From assembly GCA_002291845.1 (NCBI GenBank), contig DBAU01000101.1:1-45193 (forward strand): a stretch of DNA of 45,193 nucleotides, in the 5' to 3' direction. The notes beneath the pieces are model-generated. The model ran no database searches and was not told where the DNA came from. It worked only from the letters and a program-made list of their open reading frames with translations. Position numbers and translations under genes: made by a program. This DNA is from Alphaproteobacteria bacterium UBA1002. GTDB lineage: Bacteria > Pseudomonadota > Alphaproteobacteria > Rickettsiales > UBA998. Shown here in pieces: positions 8,023 through 17,062 of the stretch. Within the stretch, counting starts at the first letter, position 1, and every line of letters begins with the position of its first letter.

Positions 8023-8772
8023 ATGGAAACACTGCTTTCGCACTGCCAATCGACCCTTTCGCCCCACCAGCCATTGTTTGCCGGGCTGTTTCTCGCCGGA
8101 TTGCTCAGCGGGTTAACGCATTGCATGGGGATGTGCGGGCCGTTTGTGCTGGCGCAGACACTGCAACCCGCCGGGCGGGGCTACGGAAAAGCGCTCAGCC
8201 TGCGCCGCCTCACCGGTATGGCGCTGGTACCCTATCATCTTGGCCGCATGACCACCTATGCGGCGCTCGGCGCCTCGGCGGGCCTGCTCTCCCGTCAGAT
8301 TATCGGCACGCCCTGGCAGGAGGTACTGATGGCAGGCTTGCTCTCGCTGGCCGGAGTGATGTTCTTGTGGCAATTCACAAAAGGTATTCTACCCAAAAAA
8401 ATGCTCATCGCCCGGCGCTTTACGCCTACCTACGGACATCATGCCGGGCAATCTTTATCCCGCCTGGCCCGGCCCTTCTTCGCCGCGCCGGAGGGATTTC
8501 GCGGCTATGTGCTGGGCGTGATGCTCGGCTTTTTGCCCTGCGGCATGGTGTATGCGGCGCTGATGACGGTGGCGACCACCGCCTCGCCACTGAGCGGTGC
8601 ATTCGGCATGGCGCTGTTTGCGCTCGGCACCCTGCCCGCCTTAGGCCTGGTCAGCAGTGGAGCCCAGGCCTTGCAACGCTGGCGCCCCGCCCTGATTCCC
8701 CCGCTGCGCCGTGGCCTGATGGGTCTCAGCGGGCTGATGCTCATCATCCTTGCCGGACATTCGCTTATCTAA
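8023..8772 (+). CDS. TauE/SafE-like (DsbD_2/UreH-type) membrane protein of the cbb3 cluster
   Basis: A 249-residue protein with about six hydrophobic helices. It carries HCMGMCGPF early (about residues 33-41) and a second LGFLPCGMVYAAL motif (about residues 168-180), the pattern of the family annotated as sulfite exporter TauE/SafE or cytochrome c biogenesis transmembrane (DsbD_2). Members recur beside ccoGHIS, and a role in copper or thiol supply to cbb3 has been suggested. Here it is the first gene of the operon. Its TAA stop is overlapped by the ribosome site AAGGAG of ccoN, so the two are co-transcribed. Cys and His in the first motif are candidate metal ligands. Function is inferred from family and position. 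Confidence 0.8.
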   Translation: METLLSHCQSTLSPHQPLFAGLFLAGLLSGLTHCMGMCGPFVLAQTLQPAGRGYGKALSLRRLTGMALVPYHLGRMTTYAALGASAGLLSRQIIGTPWQEVLMAGLLSLAGVMFLWQFTKGILPKKMLIARRFTPTYGHHAGQSLSRLARPFFAAPEGFRGYVLGVMLGFLPCGMVYAALMTVATTASPLSGAFGMALFALGTLPALGLVSSGAQALQRWRPALIPPLRRGLMGLSGLMLIILAGHSLI

Positions 8773-8785
8773 GGAGAACCCCGAC

Positions 8786-10243
8786 GTGAACGCCCCTGCT
8801 CCCGCCGCCATACCCCACCAGCCACCGCAGTACAATGACGACATTGTGCGCAAATTCACCCTTGCCACCATCTTCTGGGGAGTAGCCGGGTTTGCGGTGG
8901 GTGTGCTCATCGCCCTGCAGATGGCCTTTCCGGAGCTGAACATCCCGCCTTACCTCACGTTCGGACGTTTGCGCCCGCTGCATACCTCGGCGGTGATTTT
9001 TGCGTTCGGCGGCAGCGCACTGTTCGCCACCAGCTATTACGTCGTGCAGCGCACCTGCGCGGTGCGGCTGTGGAATGACACGCTCGCCAGCTTCACCTTC
9101 TGGGGCTATCAGGCCTTCATCCTGATGGCAGGCCTTGGCTATGTATTCGGCGTTACACAGGGCAAGGAATATGCGGAGCCGGAATGGTACGCCGATCTGT
9201 GGCTCACCTTCGTGTGGGTGGCATACCTGCTGGTGTTTCTCGGCACGCTGATCAAACGCAAAGAGCCGCATATCTATGTGGCCAACTGGTTTTACCTGGC
9301 CTTCATCATCACCGTGGCGGTGCTGCATCTGGGCAATAACGTCGAAATCCCGGTCAGCCTGACCAGCACCAAGTCCTACCCGCTGTGGTCCGGGATGCAA
9401 GGCGCCATGATCCAGTGGTGGTACGGCCATAATGCGGTGGGCTTTTTCCTCACCGCAGGCTTCCTCGGCATGATGTATTATTTCGTGCCGAAGCAGGCAG
9501 GCCGCCCGGTCTATTCCTACCGGCTGTCCATCCTGCATTTCTGGTCGCTGATCTTCATCTATATCTGGGCCGGGCCGCACCATCTGCATTACACCGCGCT
9601 GCCCGACTGGGCGCAGACGCTCGGCATGACATTTTCCATCATGCTGTGGATGCCAAGCTGGGGCGGCATGATCAACGGCATCATGACGCTCAAAGGTGCC
9701 TGGGGCAAACTGCGCGATGACCCCATCCTGCGCTTCCTGATCGTCTCGCTGTCCTTTTACGGCATGTCGACCTTTGAAGGCCCGCTGATGTCGATTAAGG
9801 CGGTCAACTCACTCAGCCACTACACTGACTGGACCATCGGCCACGTGCATTCCGGCGCGCTCGGCTGGGTCGCCTTCATCACCTTCGGCACCATCTACTT
9901 CCTGGTGCCGCGGCTGTGGGGACGCCCGGCGATGTATTCCACCCGGCTGATCAACGTGCATCTGTGGGTAGGGACGGTAGCGATCGTGCTCTACATCACC
10001 TCCATGTGGGTGGCGGGCATCATGCAGGGGCTGATGTGGCGCTCCTATAATGACCTCGGCCTGCTGGAATATTCCTTCGTGGAAACCGTGATGGCCATGA
10101 AGCCCTACTACATCATCCGCGCGCTGGGCGGGCTGCTCTTCCTCGGGGGCGCGCTGGTCATGGTCTATAACGTGTACAAAACCATCACAGGGGCCGAGGT
10201 GCGCGATACCTCACTCTCCGGCGCCCGGGAGGCATTCGCATGA
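8786..10243 (+). CDS. ccoN: cbb3-type cytochrome c oxidase subunit I
   Basis: The 485-residue catalytic subunit of the high-affinity cbb3 oxidase, with twelve or so membrane helices. Visible ligands are His66 (low-spin haem b), the copper-B histidines His215 (WWYGHN) and His265/His266 (GPHHLHY), the cross-linking Tyr259 (IYIWAGPHH), and His353/His355 (GHVHSGALGW) for the haems. The GTG start at 8786 is chosen because AAGGAG at 8771-8776 is 9 bases upstream; an in-frame ATG at 8750 lies within the preceding gene and lacks a site. The stop overlaps the ccoO start as ATGA. It reduces oxygen to water and pumps protons at low oxygen. Confidence 0.97.
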   Translation: MNAPAPAAIPHQPPQYNDDIVRKFTLATIFWGVAGFAVGVLIALQMAFPELNIPPYLTFGRLRPLHTSAVIFAFGGSALFATSYYVVQRTCAVRLWNDTLASFTFWGYQAFILMAGLGYVFGVTQGKEYAEPEWYADLWLTFVWVAYLLVFLGTLIKRKEPHIYVANWFYLAFIITVAVLHLGNNVEIPVSLTSTKSYPLWSGMQGAMIQWWYGHNAVGFFLTAGFLGMMYYFVPKQAGRPVYSYRLSILHFWSLIFIYIWAGPHHLHYTALPDWAQTLGMTFSIMLWMPSWGGMINGIMTLKGAWGKLRDDPILRFLIVSLSFYGMSTFEGPLMSIKAVNSLSHYTDWTIGHVHSGALGWVAFITFGTIYFLVPRLWGRPAMYSTRLINVHLWVGTVAIVLYITSMWVAGIMQGLMWRSYNDLGLLEYSFVETVMAMKPYYIIRALGGLLFLGGALVMVYNVYKTITGAEVRDTSLSGAREAFA

Positions 10244-10974
10244 GCAACTTTCACCATAAGATTGAGAAAAACTCGATCCTGATGCTGGCACTGACCATCG
10301 TGGTGGTGCTGATTGGCGGGCTGGTGGAGATCATCCCCCTCTTCCGCAAGGAAGTGGTGATTGAGCCGGTCAAGGGCGTGCGGCCCTACACGCCGCTCGA
10401 GCTGGCGGGCTTCAACGTCTACATCCGCGAAGGCTGCTACAACTGCCACAGCCAGCAAATCCGCCCGCTGCGTGATGAGGTGGAGCGCTACGGCCATTAC
10501 TCGCTGGTGGCGGAGAGTATGTATGACCACCCGTTCCAGTGGGGCTCCAAACGCACCGGGCCGGACCTGGCCCGCGTGGGCGGCAAATACTCGGACGAAT
10601 GGCACACCCAGCATTTGGTGCATCCGCAGGATGTGGTGCCGGAATCCATCATGCCGCCTTACCCGCATCTGATGGAGCACAGCGCCGAGCTGCACGACAT
10701 CGGCGATCACATGAAAGCGCTGCGCGTCACCGGCGTGCCCTACACGGATGAAATGATCCGCGAAGCCAAGCGCGATGCCGTGGCGCAGACCCTGACGGAG
10801 AGTGCCGCCGGACTGCGCGCCCGCTACGGCGAGAAGGTCGTGGCGCGGGATTTTGACGGGCAGCCCAACTTCCTCTCGGAGATGGACGCGCTGGTGGCCT
10901 ATCTGCAGGTCCTCGGGACCATGGCGGATTTGAAAGAGTATGACCCCGAATTGTCTGCGGAGGTTACCCCATGA
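10240..10974 (+). CDS. ccoO: cbb3-type oxidase monohaem cytochrome c subunit
   Basis: A 244-residue membrane-anchored cytochrome c. It has one N-terminal helix (about residues 12-34) and a single haem c motif CYNCH (Cys66, Cys69, His70), with a later MPPYPHL segment as probable source of the Met axial ligand. It passes electrons from CcoP to the CcoN haems. It overlaps ccoN and ccoQ by four bases each (ATGA). Its covalent haem requires the cytochrome c maturation machinery, here apparently the divergent resB-ccsA-tlpA operon. Confidence 0.97.
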   Translation: MSNFHHKIEKNSILMLALTIVVVLIGGLVEIIPLFRKEVVIEPVKGVRPYTPLELAGFNVYIREGCYNCHSQQIRPLRDEVERYGHYSLVAESMYDHPFQWGSKRTGPDLARVGGKYSDEWHTQHLVHPQDVVPESIMPPYPHLMEHSAELHDIGDHMKALRVTGVPYTDEMIREAKRDAVAQTLTESAAGLRARYGEKVVARDFDGQPNFLSEMDALVAYLQVLGTMADLKEYDPELSAEVTP

Positions 10975-11123
10975 GCTGGCTTGCCACCCATGCCGGCATG
11001 CTCGGCCTGATCTTCTTTTTCGTGATGTTTGTTGGCACCGCCTTCTGGCTTTACCTGCCCGGTGGCCGGGACCGCCACGAACCCCATAAATTCATACCGC
11101 TCGCGGAGCCTGACCATGACTGA
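10971..11123 (+). CDS. ccoQ: cbb3-type oxidase small subunit CcoQ
   Basis: A 50-residue single-helix protein: MSWLATHAG, then a hydrophobic helix (about residues 10-30), then a charged tail ending EPDHD. Position between ccoO and ccoP, size and topology match CcoQ/FixQ, which stabilises the oxidase. It starts by ATGA overlap with ccoO and its last eight bases overlap the start of ccoP. Confidence 0.93.
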   Translation: MSWLATHAGMLGLIFFFVMFVGTAFWLYLPGGRDRHEPHKFIPLAEPDHD

Positions 11124-11985
11124 TTCTCACCTCCCCCCTGAACGCGATGACATCACCGGGGTGGAAACCACCGGCCATGAATGGGACGGGCTGAAGGAGC
11201 TCAACAACCCTGCGCCGCGCTGGTGGCTATGGGTGTATATTCTCACCGTGGTCTGGGCGGTAGGGTACTGGGTGGTCTATCCCGCCTGGCCAACCCTCAC
11301 CGGAAACACCCAAGGCCGCCTGAATTGGACGCAGCACCGCCAGCTGAAGGAAGACCAGAAGGAAATCACCGCGCTGCGTGAGCGTTATGTCGCCCAGCTG
11401 CATGATGCGAGCCTGCAGGAGATCGTGAAGGACCCGGAGCTTTATAATTATGCCATTGCTGCCGGTGCCGCGATGTTTAAGGATAATTGCGCCACCTGCC
11501 ACGGCTCCGGCGGCGAAGGCGCACCCGGCTATCCCAACCTGAATGATGACGAATGGGTCTGGGGCGGCTCGCTGGAAGCGATCTATACCACCCTGAAGCA
11601 TGGTGTGCGCTCCGGCCATGGCGAGGCCCGCGATTCGCAGATGCCGGAATTCTCCGCCATGCTAAACCGCGAGCAAATCCTCCAGGTAGCGAACTATGTG
11701 CAAAGCCTGAGCGATGCCAAGGCAGGCAAGGCCACGCCGGAAGGCGCCCAGCTGTTTCAGGAAAACTGCGCGGCCTGCCATCAGCCGGACGGGCACGGCA
11801 GCCGGGAGGTGGGCGCACCGAACCTGACCGATGCGATCTGGCTCTACGGCTCGGGCGTGCAGGCGATTGCCAACCAGATCACCCATCCGCGCCACGGCAA
11901 AATGCCGGACTGGTCCACCCGCCTCGATGACGACACCCTGCGCGAGCTGGCAGTGTATGTCCATTCGCTCGGCGGCGGGGAGTAA
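11116..11985 (+). CDS. ccoP: cbb3-type oxidase dihaem cytochrome c subunit
   Basis: A 289-residue protein with one membrane helix (about residues 36-56) followed by two cytochrome c domains with motifs CATCH (Cys125, Cys128, His129) and CAACH (Cys218, Cys221, His222). CcoP accepts electrons from soluble cytochrome c or quinol-derived carriers and passes them to CcoO. The ATG at 11116 lies inside the end of ccoQ. The structural operon ends here and is followed within six bases by a strong inverted repeat. Confidence 0.97.
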   Translation: MTDSHLPPERDDITGVETTGHEWDGLKELNNPAPRWWLWVYILTVVWAVGYWVVYPAWPTLTGNTQGRLNWTQHRQLKEDQKEITALRERYVAQLHDASLQEIVKDPELYNYAIAAGAAMFKDNCATCHGSGGEGAPGYPNLNDDEWVWGGSLEAIYTTLKHGVRSGHGEARDSQMPEFSAMLNREQILQVANYVQSLSDAKAGKATPEGAQLFQENCAACHQPDGHGSREVGAPNLTDAIWLYGSGVQAIANQITHPRHGKMPDWSTRLDDDTLRELAVYVHSLGGGE

Positions 11986-11990
11986 CTAAA

Positions 11991-12023
11991 GGCGGCATTT
12001 CTCAGGGACTGAGAAACGCCGCC
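11991..12023. terminator. stable hairpin after ccoP
   Basis: A 15-base arm (11991-12005) and its complement (12009-12023) with one mismatch and a three-base loop form a long GC-rich stem just after the ccoP stop. No strong U tract follows, so it may be an attenuator or mRNA-stabilising 3' structure separating ccoNOQP from ccoGHIS rather than a full terminator. Confidence 0.7.
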
Positions 12024-12027
12024 CGTC

Positions 12028-12041
12028 TTGACCAAAGTCAT
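12028..12041. promoter_or_regulatory. FNR/FixK-type site upstream of ccoG
   Basis: TTGACCAAAGTCAT is a near-palindrome with half sites TTGAC and GTCAt (9 of 10 conserved arm positions). It lies 9 to 36 bases before the candidate ccoG starts. A class II geometry would place transcription start near 12076, at the second candidate ATG (12077), implying a leaderless message, unless the box works from another spacing. Confidence 0.55.
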
Positions 12042-12049
12042 GCACAGGC

Positions 12050-13471
12050 ATGGCAAAAAGGGGCATTCTGCGCTGCATGGACACTCCCTTCCGCTATTTC
12101 CAGCGCCAGGAAAAGATTTATCCCAAGCGCGTCTGGGGCACGTTTCGCAAGGTGAAATGGGCGGTGATGGCGCTGGCCTTCGCCGTGTATTACCTCACGC
12201 CGTTTCTGCGCTGGGACCGCGGCCCCCATGCCCCGGATCAGGCCGTATTGATCGACATGGCCGGCCACCGCCTCTATTTCTTCGGCATCGAGATCTGGCC
12301 GCAGGAGGTTTATTACCTCGTCGGCATCCTGATTCTGGCCGCCGTCGGACTGTTTTTCCTCACCTCGCTGCTTGGGCGCGTGTGGTGCGGCTATCTCTGC
12401 TTCCAGACGATCTGGACGGACCTTTTCGTCTGGGTGGAGCGCATCGTGCAGGGCGACCGCGCCGCCCGCAAAAAGCTCGATGACGGCCCCTGGACACTAC
12501 AAAAGATCCGTAAGAAAGCCCTCACCCATGCCATCTGGCTGGTGATCGGCCTGTTCACCGGCGGGGCATGGGTACTCTATTTCAACGATGCCCCGACCCT
12601 GGTTGAGAACATTCTGCATCTCGATGTCCCCACCGATGTGCTGGCATGGATTCTGGCGCTGACGCTTTCCACCTATGTGATGGCCGGGCTGGCGCGCGAG
12701 CAGGTGTGCATTTACATGTGCCCCTATTCGCGCTTTCAGTCCGCGATGTTCGATAAGGACACGCTGATTATCGGCTATGATGAAAACCGTGGCGAGCCAC
12801 GCGGCAAATACAAGAAAAGTGATGTGCCCACGAGTTGCGTAGATTGCACGCTATGTGTGCAGGTCTGCCCGATGGGGATCGATATCCGCGACGGCCTGCA
12901 ATATGAATGCATCGCCTGTGGCTTGTGCATTGATGCCTGCAACACCGTGATGGACAAGCTGCATGAGCCGCGCGGCCTGATCCGCTACGACACCCAGCAT
13001 AACATCCTGGCGCGCGCGGAGGGCCGTCCGGAGAACCCGCATATCCTGCGCCCGCGGACGTTCTGGTACATCGGCATCCTCAGCCTGGTCTGTGCGGTGA
13101 TGGTGTATAGCCTGCTTCATCGCAGCACGCTGGAGCTGCATGCCCTGCACGACCGCAACCCGCTCTTTGTGCTGCTGTCCGATGGCACGCTGCGCAATGG
13201 CTACCAGATCAAAATCCTCAACAAAACCCACGAAGACCGCGCCTACGCCCTACGCCTTGATGGGCTGCCCGGTGCCAGCCTGCGACTGGAAGGCGTCGGT
13301 GCACTCAGCCCGGACCACCTGCCGGTATTTGCCGATAGCGTGGGCCAGTTCCGGTTGTTCGTGACCGCACCCAAACCGCAACAGGGGCGGCAGAACTTCA
13401 CCTTCACCCTCACCGAGACGGCCAGCGGCGCCACCGATACGCTGGACTCCGTCTTTCTCTCGGAGAAATAG
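12050..13471 (+). CDS. ccoG: cbb3 oxidase accessory ferredoxin-like protein CcoG (FixG/RdxA)
   Basis: A 473-residue membrane ferredoxin needed for copper reduction during cbb3 assembly. It has several membrane helices in the first 220 residues with WCGYLCFQT and CIYMCPYSRFQ motifs, then a two-cluster 4Fe-4S region (CVDCTLCVQVCPMG and CIACGLCIDAC), and a C-terminal immunoglobulin-like periplasmic part. The start is ambiguous: ATG 12050 gives this length, ATG 12077 gives 464 residues and has AAGGGG about 13 bases upstream. The next gene, ccoH, starts two bases after its stop. Confidence 0.95.
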   Translation: MAKRGILRCMDTPFRYFQRQEKIYPKRVWGTFRKVKWAVMALAFAVYYLTPFLRWDRGPHAPDQAVLIDMAGHRLYFFGIEIWPQEVYYLVGILILAAVGLFFLTSLLGRVWCGYLCFQTIWTDLFVWVERIVQGDRAARKKLDDGPWTLQKIRKKALTHAIWLVIGLFTGGAWVLYFNDAPTLVENILHLDVPTDVLAWILALTLSTYVMAGLAREQVCIYMCPYSRFQSAMFDKDTLIIGYDENRGEPRGKYKKSDVPTSCVDCTLCVQVCPMGIDIRDGLQYECIACGLCIDACNTVMDKLHEPRGLIRYDTQHNILARAEGRPENPHILRPRTFWYIGILSLVCAVMVYSLLHRSTLELHALHDRNPLFVLLSDGTLRNGYQIKILNKTHEDRAYALRLDGLPGASLRLEGVGALSPDHLPVFADSVGQFRLFVTAPKPQQGRQNFTFTLTETASGATDTLDSVFLSEK

Positions 13472-13473
13472 CC

Positions 13474-13950
13474 ATGGCCGCCCCTGCCCTCTCCTCGCGT
13501 GACCGCTGGATTCCCTGGTACTTCGTGGCATTCTTTGTGGTGCTCTCCTGCGTGGATGGGGTGTTTGTGTATCTCGCCACCAGCACCAATCCCGGCGTGG
13601 TGGCCAGCCAGGCCTACCGCGAGGGCAAGGAGTATAACGCGGTGATCGCCCAGGCGGATCGTCAGGACGCGCTTGGATGGCGCGCAGAGCTGACGCAGAC
13701 GGAGGGCCAGCTTGTCTTTCACTTGCACGACCGTGACGGTGCGCCCCTGCGCCGCGCGGTGGTGAATGCGCGTCTACGCCGTCCGGTGGAAGCGGGCCAT
13801 GACACGCAGCTATCGCTGCTGCCACGCGGCGACGGTTCCTATGCCGCGCCATGGGATGCCCCCATGCCGGGACAGTGGAACATCAGCATCCAGGCAGTGT
13901 GGAACAACCAGCCCTTCCAGTATCACCGGCGGCTGATGGTGCAACCATGA
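13474..13950 (+). CDS. ccoH: cbb3 oxidase assembly protein CcoH (FixH)
   Basis: A 158-residue protein with one N-terminal membrane helix (about residues 12-36) and a periplasmic beta-rich domain, matching FixH/CcoH. It helps assemble or stabilise the oxidase, probably together with the copper ATPase encoded next. It sits between ccoG (two-base gap) and ccoI (ATGA overlap). Weak primary-sequence conservation is usual for this family, so the call relies on topology, size and gene order. Confidence 0.9.
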   Translation: MAAPALSSRDRWIPWYFVAFFVVLSCVDGVFVYLATSTNPGVVASQAYREGKEYNAVIAQADRQDALGWRAELTQTEGQLVFHLHDRDGAPLRRAVVNARLRRPVEAGHDTQLSLLPRGDGSYAAPWDAPMPGQWNISIQAVWNNQPFQYHRRLMVQP

Positions 13951-16253
13951 AGACCGCCGCGCATAGCCCCACGGAAGCGCTGGCCGTATGCCAGCATTGC
14001 GGTACCAATCTAGCTCCCGGCCAGCTAGATTTCTGCTGCGCCGGATGCGCCACGGCCTATCACCTGCAGCGCAGCCTGTCAGAGGCTGCACCTCAAGAAT
14101 GGTCTGCATTCGTCAAACCGCGGGAAGATGGCAGTTGGGAATTGCAACTGGCGGTGGAAGGCATTCACTGCGCCTCGTGCATCTGGAACATTGAATCCTC
14201 GCTCCGTGAAGAAGCCGGGCTGCTTGAAGCGCGGGTGAATTATACGACGCAGCGCCTGCGCCTGGTCTGGCGCGGCGAGCCGGCAGAGGGTGACCGCTTC
14301 GCCGCCCGCGTCACCTCGCTTGGCTATCGCCTGCATCCGCTGGCGGGCAGTGCACAGGAGGATAGCGAGCGCGATCAGCAGCATCTGCTGCGCTGCCTTG
14401 CGGTTTCCGGCTTTGCCTCGGGCAACCTGATGCTGATTTCGGTGGCGCTGTGGTCCTCCACGGCGGAGTCAATGGGCATGGCCACCCGCGACCTGCTGCA
14501 CTGGCTCTCCGCGCTGATTGCCATCCCCGCGCTGATGTTTGCGGCGCGGCCTTTCCTCGGCTCGGCTTGGAAAGTGCTGCGGCACGGGCGCACCAACATG
14601 GATGTGCCGATCTCGCTGGCGATCGTGCTCGCCACCGGCATGAGCTTGTGGGAGACCGTGCATCGCGGCGAGTATGTCTATTTCGACTCAGCGGTGATGT
14701 TTACCTTCTTCCTGCTCATCGGCCGCTATCTGGACGCCCGCGCGCGCGGCAGGGCGAAATCCGCCGCCGCGCAACTGCTCTCGATGCTGCAAGGCAGTGC
14801 GACCATTCTCGAAGACGGTGCGCGCAAGGTCATCCCGCTGGAGGCCCTCGCCCGCGGGATGCGCGTGCTGGTCGCGGCAGGAGAGAAAATCCCGGCTGAT
14901 GGCTATATCGTGAAAGGCCAGTCAGCGCTGGATACCAGCCTGATTACCGGCGAAACCATGCCGCAGGTGGCAAGCGTGGGCACCCGCGTCTTTTCCGGCA
15001 CCATCAATATGGAGGCACCGCTGGAGATAGAGGTCGTGCACGGCAATGACCAAACGCTGCTTAGCCAGATCGTGAGGCTGATGGAGCATGCCGAGCAAGG
15101 ACAGGCCGAATATGTACGTCTGGCCGATCACGCCGCCCGCCTTTACACCCCGAGCGTGCACGCACTGGCGGCACTGACCTTCCTCGGCTGGCTGTTTCTC
15201 ATGCAGGCGCCATGGCAGGTGGCGCTGCTGGTGGCATCCACCGTGCTGATCATCACCTGCCCCTGCGCGCTAGGGCTGGCCGTGCCGGTGGTGCAGGTGC
15301 TCGCCAGCGGGCGGCTGATGAAGCGCGGCGTGCTGCTCAAATCAGGCGATGCGCTGGAGCGCCTGGCCAGCATTGATACGATTATATTCGACAAAACCGG
15401 CACGCTAACGGAAGGCCGCCCGCGCCTCACCTCTGCGTATCATACGGACGCTCAGCTGCGCCTGGCGGCTTCGCTAGCGGTGCATAGCAAGCATCCCTTA
15501 TCACGCGCCCTGCTTGCCGCCTATCAGGGGCCGCTGATTCCGCTGGAGGTGAGCGAGCATCCCGGCCAGGGGCTTCAGAGCCAGTATCAGGGCGGCCCGG
15601 TCCGGCTGGGCAACCGCGCCTTCTGCCAGGTGCCGGAGACCGGCCAGCAGGGGCTGCTGGAAATCTGGCTGGTGGATGGGCTGGAGCCGCCCGTGCTATT
15701 CACCTTCGCCGATCAATTGCGCGAGGACGCAAAGGCTGTCATCGCCGCGCTAGGCCAGCAAGGCCTGTCGCTGCACCTGCTCTCCGGCGATCGCCCGTTT
15801 GTGGTGGAATCCATGGCCAAAGCACTCGGCCTTCGCCAATTTCAGTCCGGCCTGACGCCGGTGGATAAATGCGAATTCATTCAGCAACTCGAAGCCACAG
15901 GCCACCGCGTGCTTATGGTGGGCGACGGGCTGAACGATACGCCCGCCCTCACTGCCGCCAGCGTCTCGATGTCGCCCTCCTCGGCGATCGATATCGCACA
16001 GAACGCGGCGGATATTGTGTTTCAGGGCCATCAGCTCGCCCCGGTGCTCTTCACGCTGCATACCGCCCGCCACGCGACACGGCTGGTGAAGCAGAACCTC
16101 GTGATGGCCTTGCTGTATAACGTGATTGCCGTGCCGATTGCCGTATTGGGCTACGTCACGCCGCTGATTGCGGCGATTGCCATGTCCAGCTCGTCACTGG
16201 TGGTGATTGCCAATGCCTTCCGCCTCACCCGTCGCTCAGGAGATGCCCTATGA
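13947..16253 (+). CDS. ccoI: copper-transporting P1B-type ATPase CcoI (FixI)
   Basis: A 768-residue P-type ATPase that exports copper for the cbb3 CuB site. In order: an N-terminal Cys cluster (CQHCG at Cys15/18, CCAGC at Cys30/31/34) typical of the FixI branch, a heavy-metal domain with GIHCASC (Cys75, Cys78), eight or so helices, the metal-path motif CPC (Cys438, Cys440), phosphorylation motif DKTGTLTEG (Asp482), an SKHP nucleotide-binding motif and hinge motif GDGLNDTPAL. The ATG at 13947 overlaps the ccoH stop; the stop overlaps the ccoS start. The CcoI branch is a slow exporter dedicated to cuproprotein assembly rather than copper resistance. Confidence 0.96.
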   Translation: MKTAAHSPTEALAVCQHCGTNLAPGQLDFCCAGCATAYHLQRSLSEAAPQEWSAFVKPREDGSWELQLAVEGIHCASCIWNIESSLREEAGLLEARVNYTTQRLRLVWRGEPAEGDRFAARVTSLGYRLHPLAGSAQEDSERDQQHLLRCLAVSGFASGNLMLISVALWSSTAESMGMATRDLLHWLSALIAIPALMFAARPFLGSAWKVLRHGRTNMDVPISLAIVLATGMSLWETVHRGEYVYFDSAVMFTFFLLIGRYLDARARGRAKSAAAQLLSMLQGSATILEDGARKVIPLEALARGMRVLVAAGEKIPADGYIVKGQSALDTSLITGETMPQVASVGTRVFSGTINMEAPLEIEVVHGNDQTLLSQIVRLMEHAEQGQAEYVRLADHAARLYTPSVHALAALTFLGWLFLMQAPWQVALLVASTVLIITCPCALGLAVPVVQVLASGRLMKRGVLLKSGDALERLASIDTIIFDKTGTLTEGRPRLTSAYHTDAQLRLAASLAVHSKHPLSRALLAAYQGPLIPLEVSEHPGQGLQSQYQGGPVRLGNRAFCQVPETGQQGLLEIWLVDGLEPPVLFTFADQLREDAKAVIAALGQQGLSLHLLSGDRPFVVESMAKALGLRQFQSGLTPVDKCEFIQQLEATGHRVLMVGDGLNDTPALTAASVSMSPSSAIDIAQNAADIVFQGHQLAPVLFTLHTARHATRLVKQNLVMALLYNVIAVPIAVLGYVTPLIAAIAMSSSSLVVIANAFRLTRRSGDAL

Positions 16254-16411
16254 ACGTGCTGCTTTTTTTGATTCCCATAGCCCTGCTGCTCGGCGGTATG
16301 GGGCTACTGGGATTTTTCTGGTCCCTACGCACGCGCCAGTTCGAGGATCTGGAAGGGGCGAGCTACCGCATATTGTTCGATGAAACGGAAAATAAAAATC
16401 AGTCCACGTAA
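16250..16411 (+). CDS. ccoS: cbb3 oxidase maturation protein CcoS
   Basis: A 53-residue protein with one N-terminal membrane helix (about residues 3-24) and the FWSLRTRQFEDLEG stretch characteristic of CcoS/FixS (the usual form has D-D-L-E/EG after the helix). It is required for insertion of cofactors into cbb3. Start overlaps the ccoI stop (ATGA). Its 3' end overlaps the convergent gene at 16399 by 13 bases. It is the last gene of the cbb3 assembly operon. Confidence 0.94.
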   Translation: MNVLLFLIPIALLLGGMGLLGFFWSLRTRQFEDLEGASYRILFDETENKNQST

Positions 16412-16827
16412 ATATAGACTTCATGCAAGCGCGTATCTTTTGCCGTCTCACGCGTCACACGAATACGCTCTGGAGGAATACCCATAGACGCCATATCCTT
16501 CAACAACGTTGCGGTTTGCTGCTTCGCACGCAAAGCTGCCGCCTCATCACGCTCTGAGTCATTCGTCACCGGCACAAAGGAGACAACCTGAAACACCACA
16601 TCTGGTTTGATTGCTACCGCACGTGAAACCGCATTGTAGAGCTGGCGTTGGTAGAACACCTTCGGTTGATTGTAACGTATGACGACCAACGGAACCTGTG
16701 AGAGGGCACTCTGTTGATCAGAGGTAATGGTGTCCTGCTGCGCATATGCCGGCAAAGGAAAAACCGACGCGGATACAAGCAAAGTAAGCGTTAAAACTGC
16801 CGGGGCCACGTATTTGGAAATGGACAT
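16399..16827 (-). CDS. exported protein of unknown function
   Basis: A 142-residue protein with a clear Sec signal peptide (about residues 1-29, cleavage after AYA). The mature part has a segment of alanine-rich helix followed by GIPPERIRVTRE and a terminal LHEVYIYVD strand, faintly like the helix-strand ends of OmpA-type periplasmic domains, but I do not recognise the family. The ATG at 16827 is chosen because it begins the signal peptide; CTAAGG lies about 13 bases upstream. It is convergent with ccoS and divergent from the lipoprotein gene at 17063. Confidence 0.7.
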   Translation of the reverse strand: MSISKYVAPAVLTLTLLVSASVFPLPAYAQQDTITSDQQSALSQVPLVVIRYNQPKVFYQRQLYNAVSRAVAIKPDVVFQVVSFVPVTNDSERDEAAALRAKQQTATLLKDMASMGIPPERIRVTRETAKDTRLHEVYIYVD

Positions 16828-17062
16828 GATTTTTTGTAACCTTAGGTTCTTATGTTCTATAGCGGTTCTGGCGGCGAGTTGCCAAGCGTAAACATTGATC
16901 TGGGCCCTGCCATGATAGATTAAGCCACACCGTGCAATACCCAAAAAAGACCCGCCCGTTATTGACGAGGCTCTTTCCTCGTAGGATCGCAGGAAAAATC
17001 TGTGTATCATTGTAGGGTATAACGCAAAATTTATCCCTTACCCTAAAAACAAGGAGCATTTT

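Noticed and set aside
16962..16987. TTGACG and TAGGAT as a promoter for the lipoprotein gene at 17063
   Set aside because: Spacing is only 14 bases, too short for a usual sigma-70 promoter.
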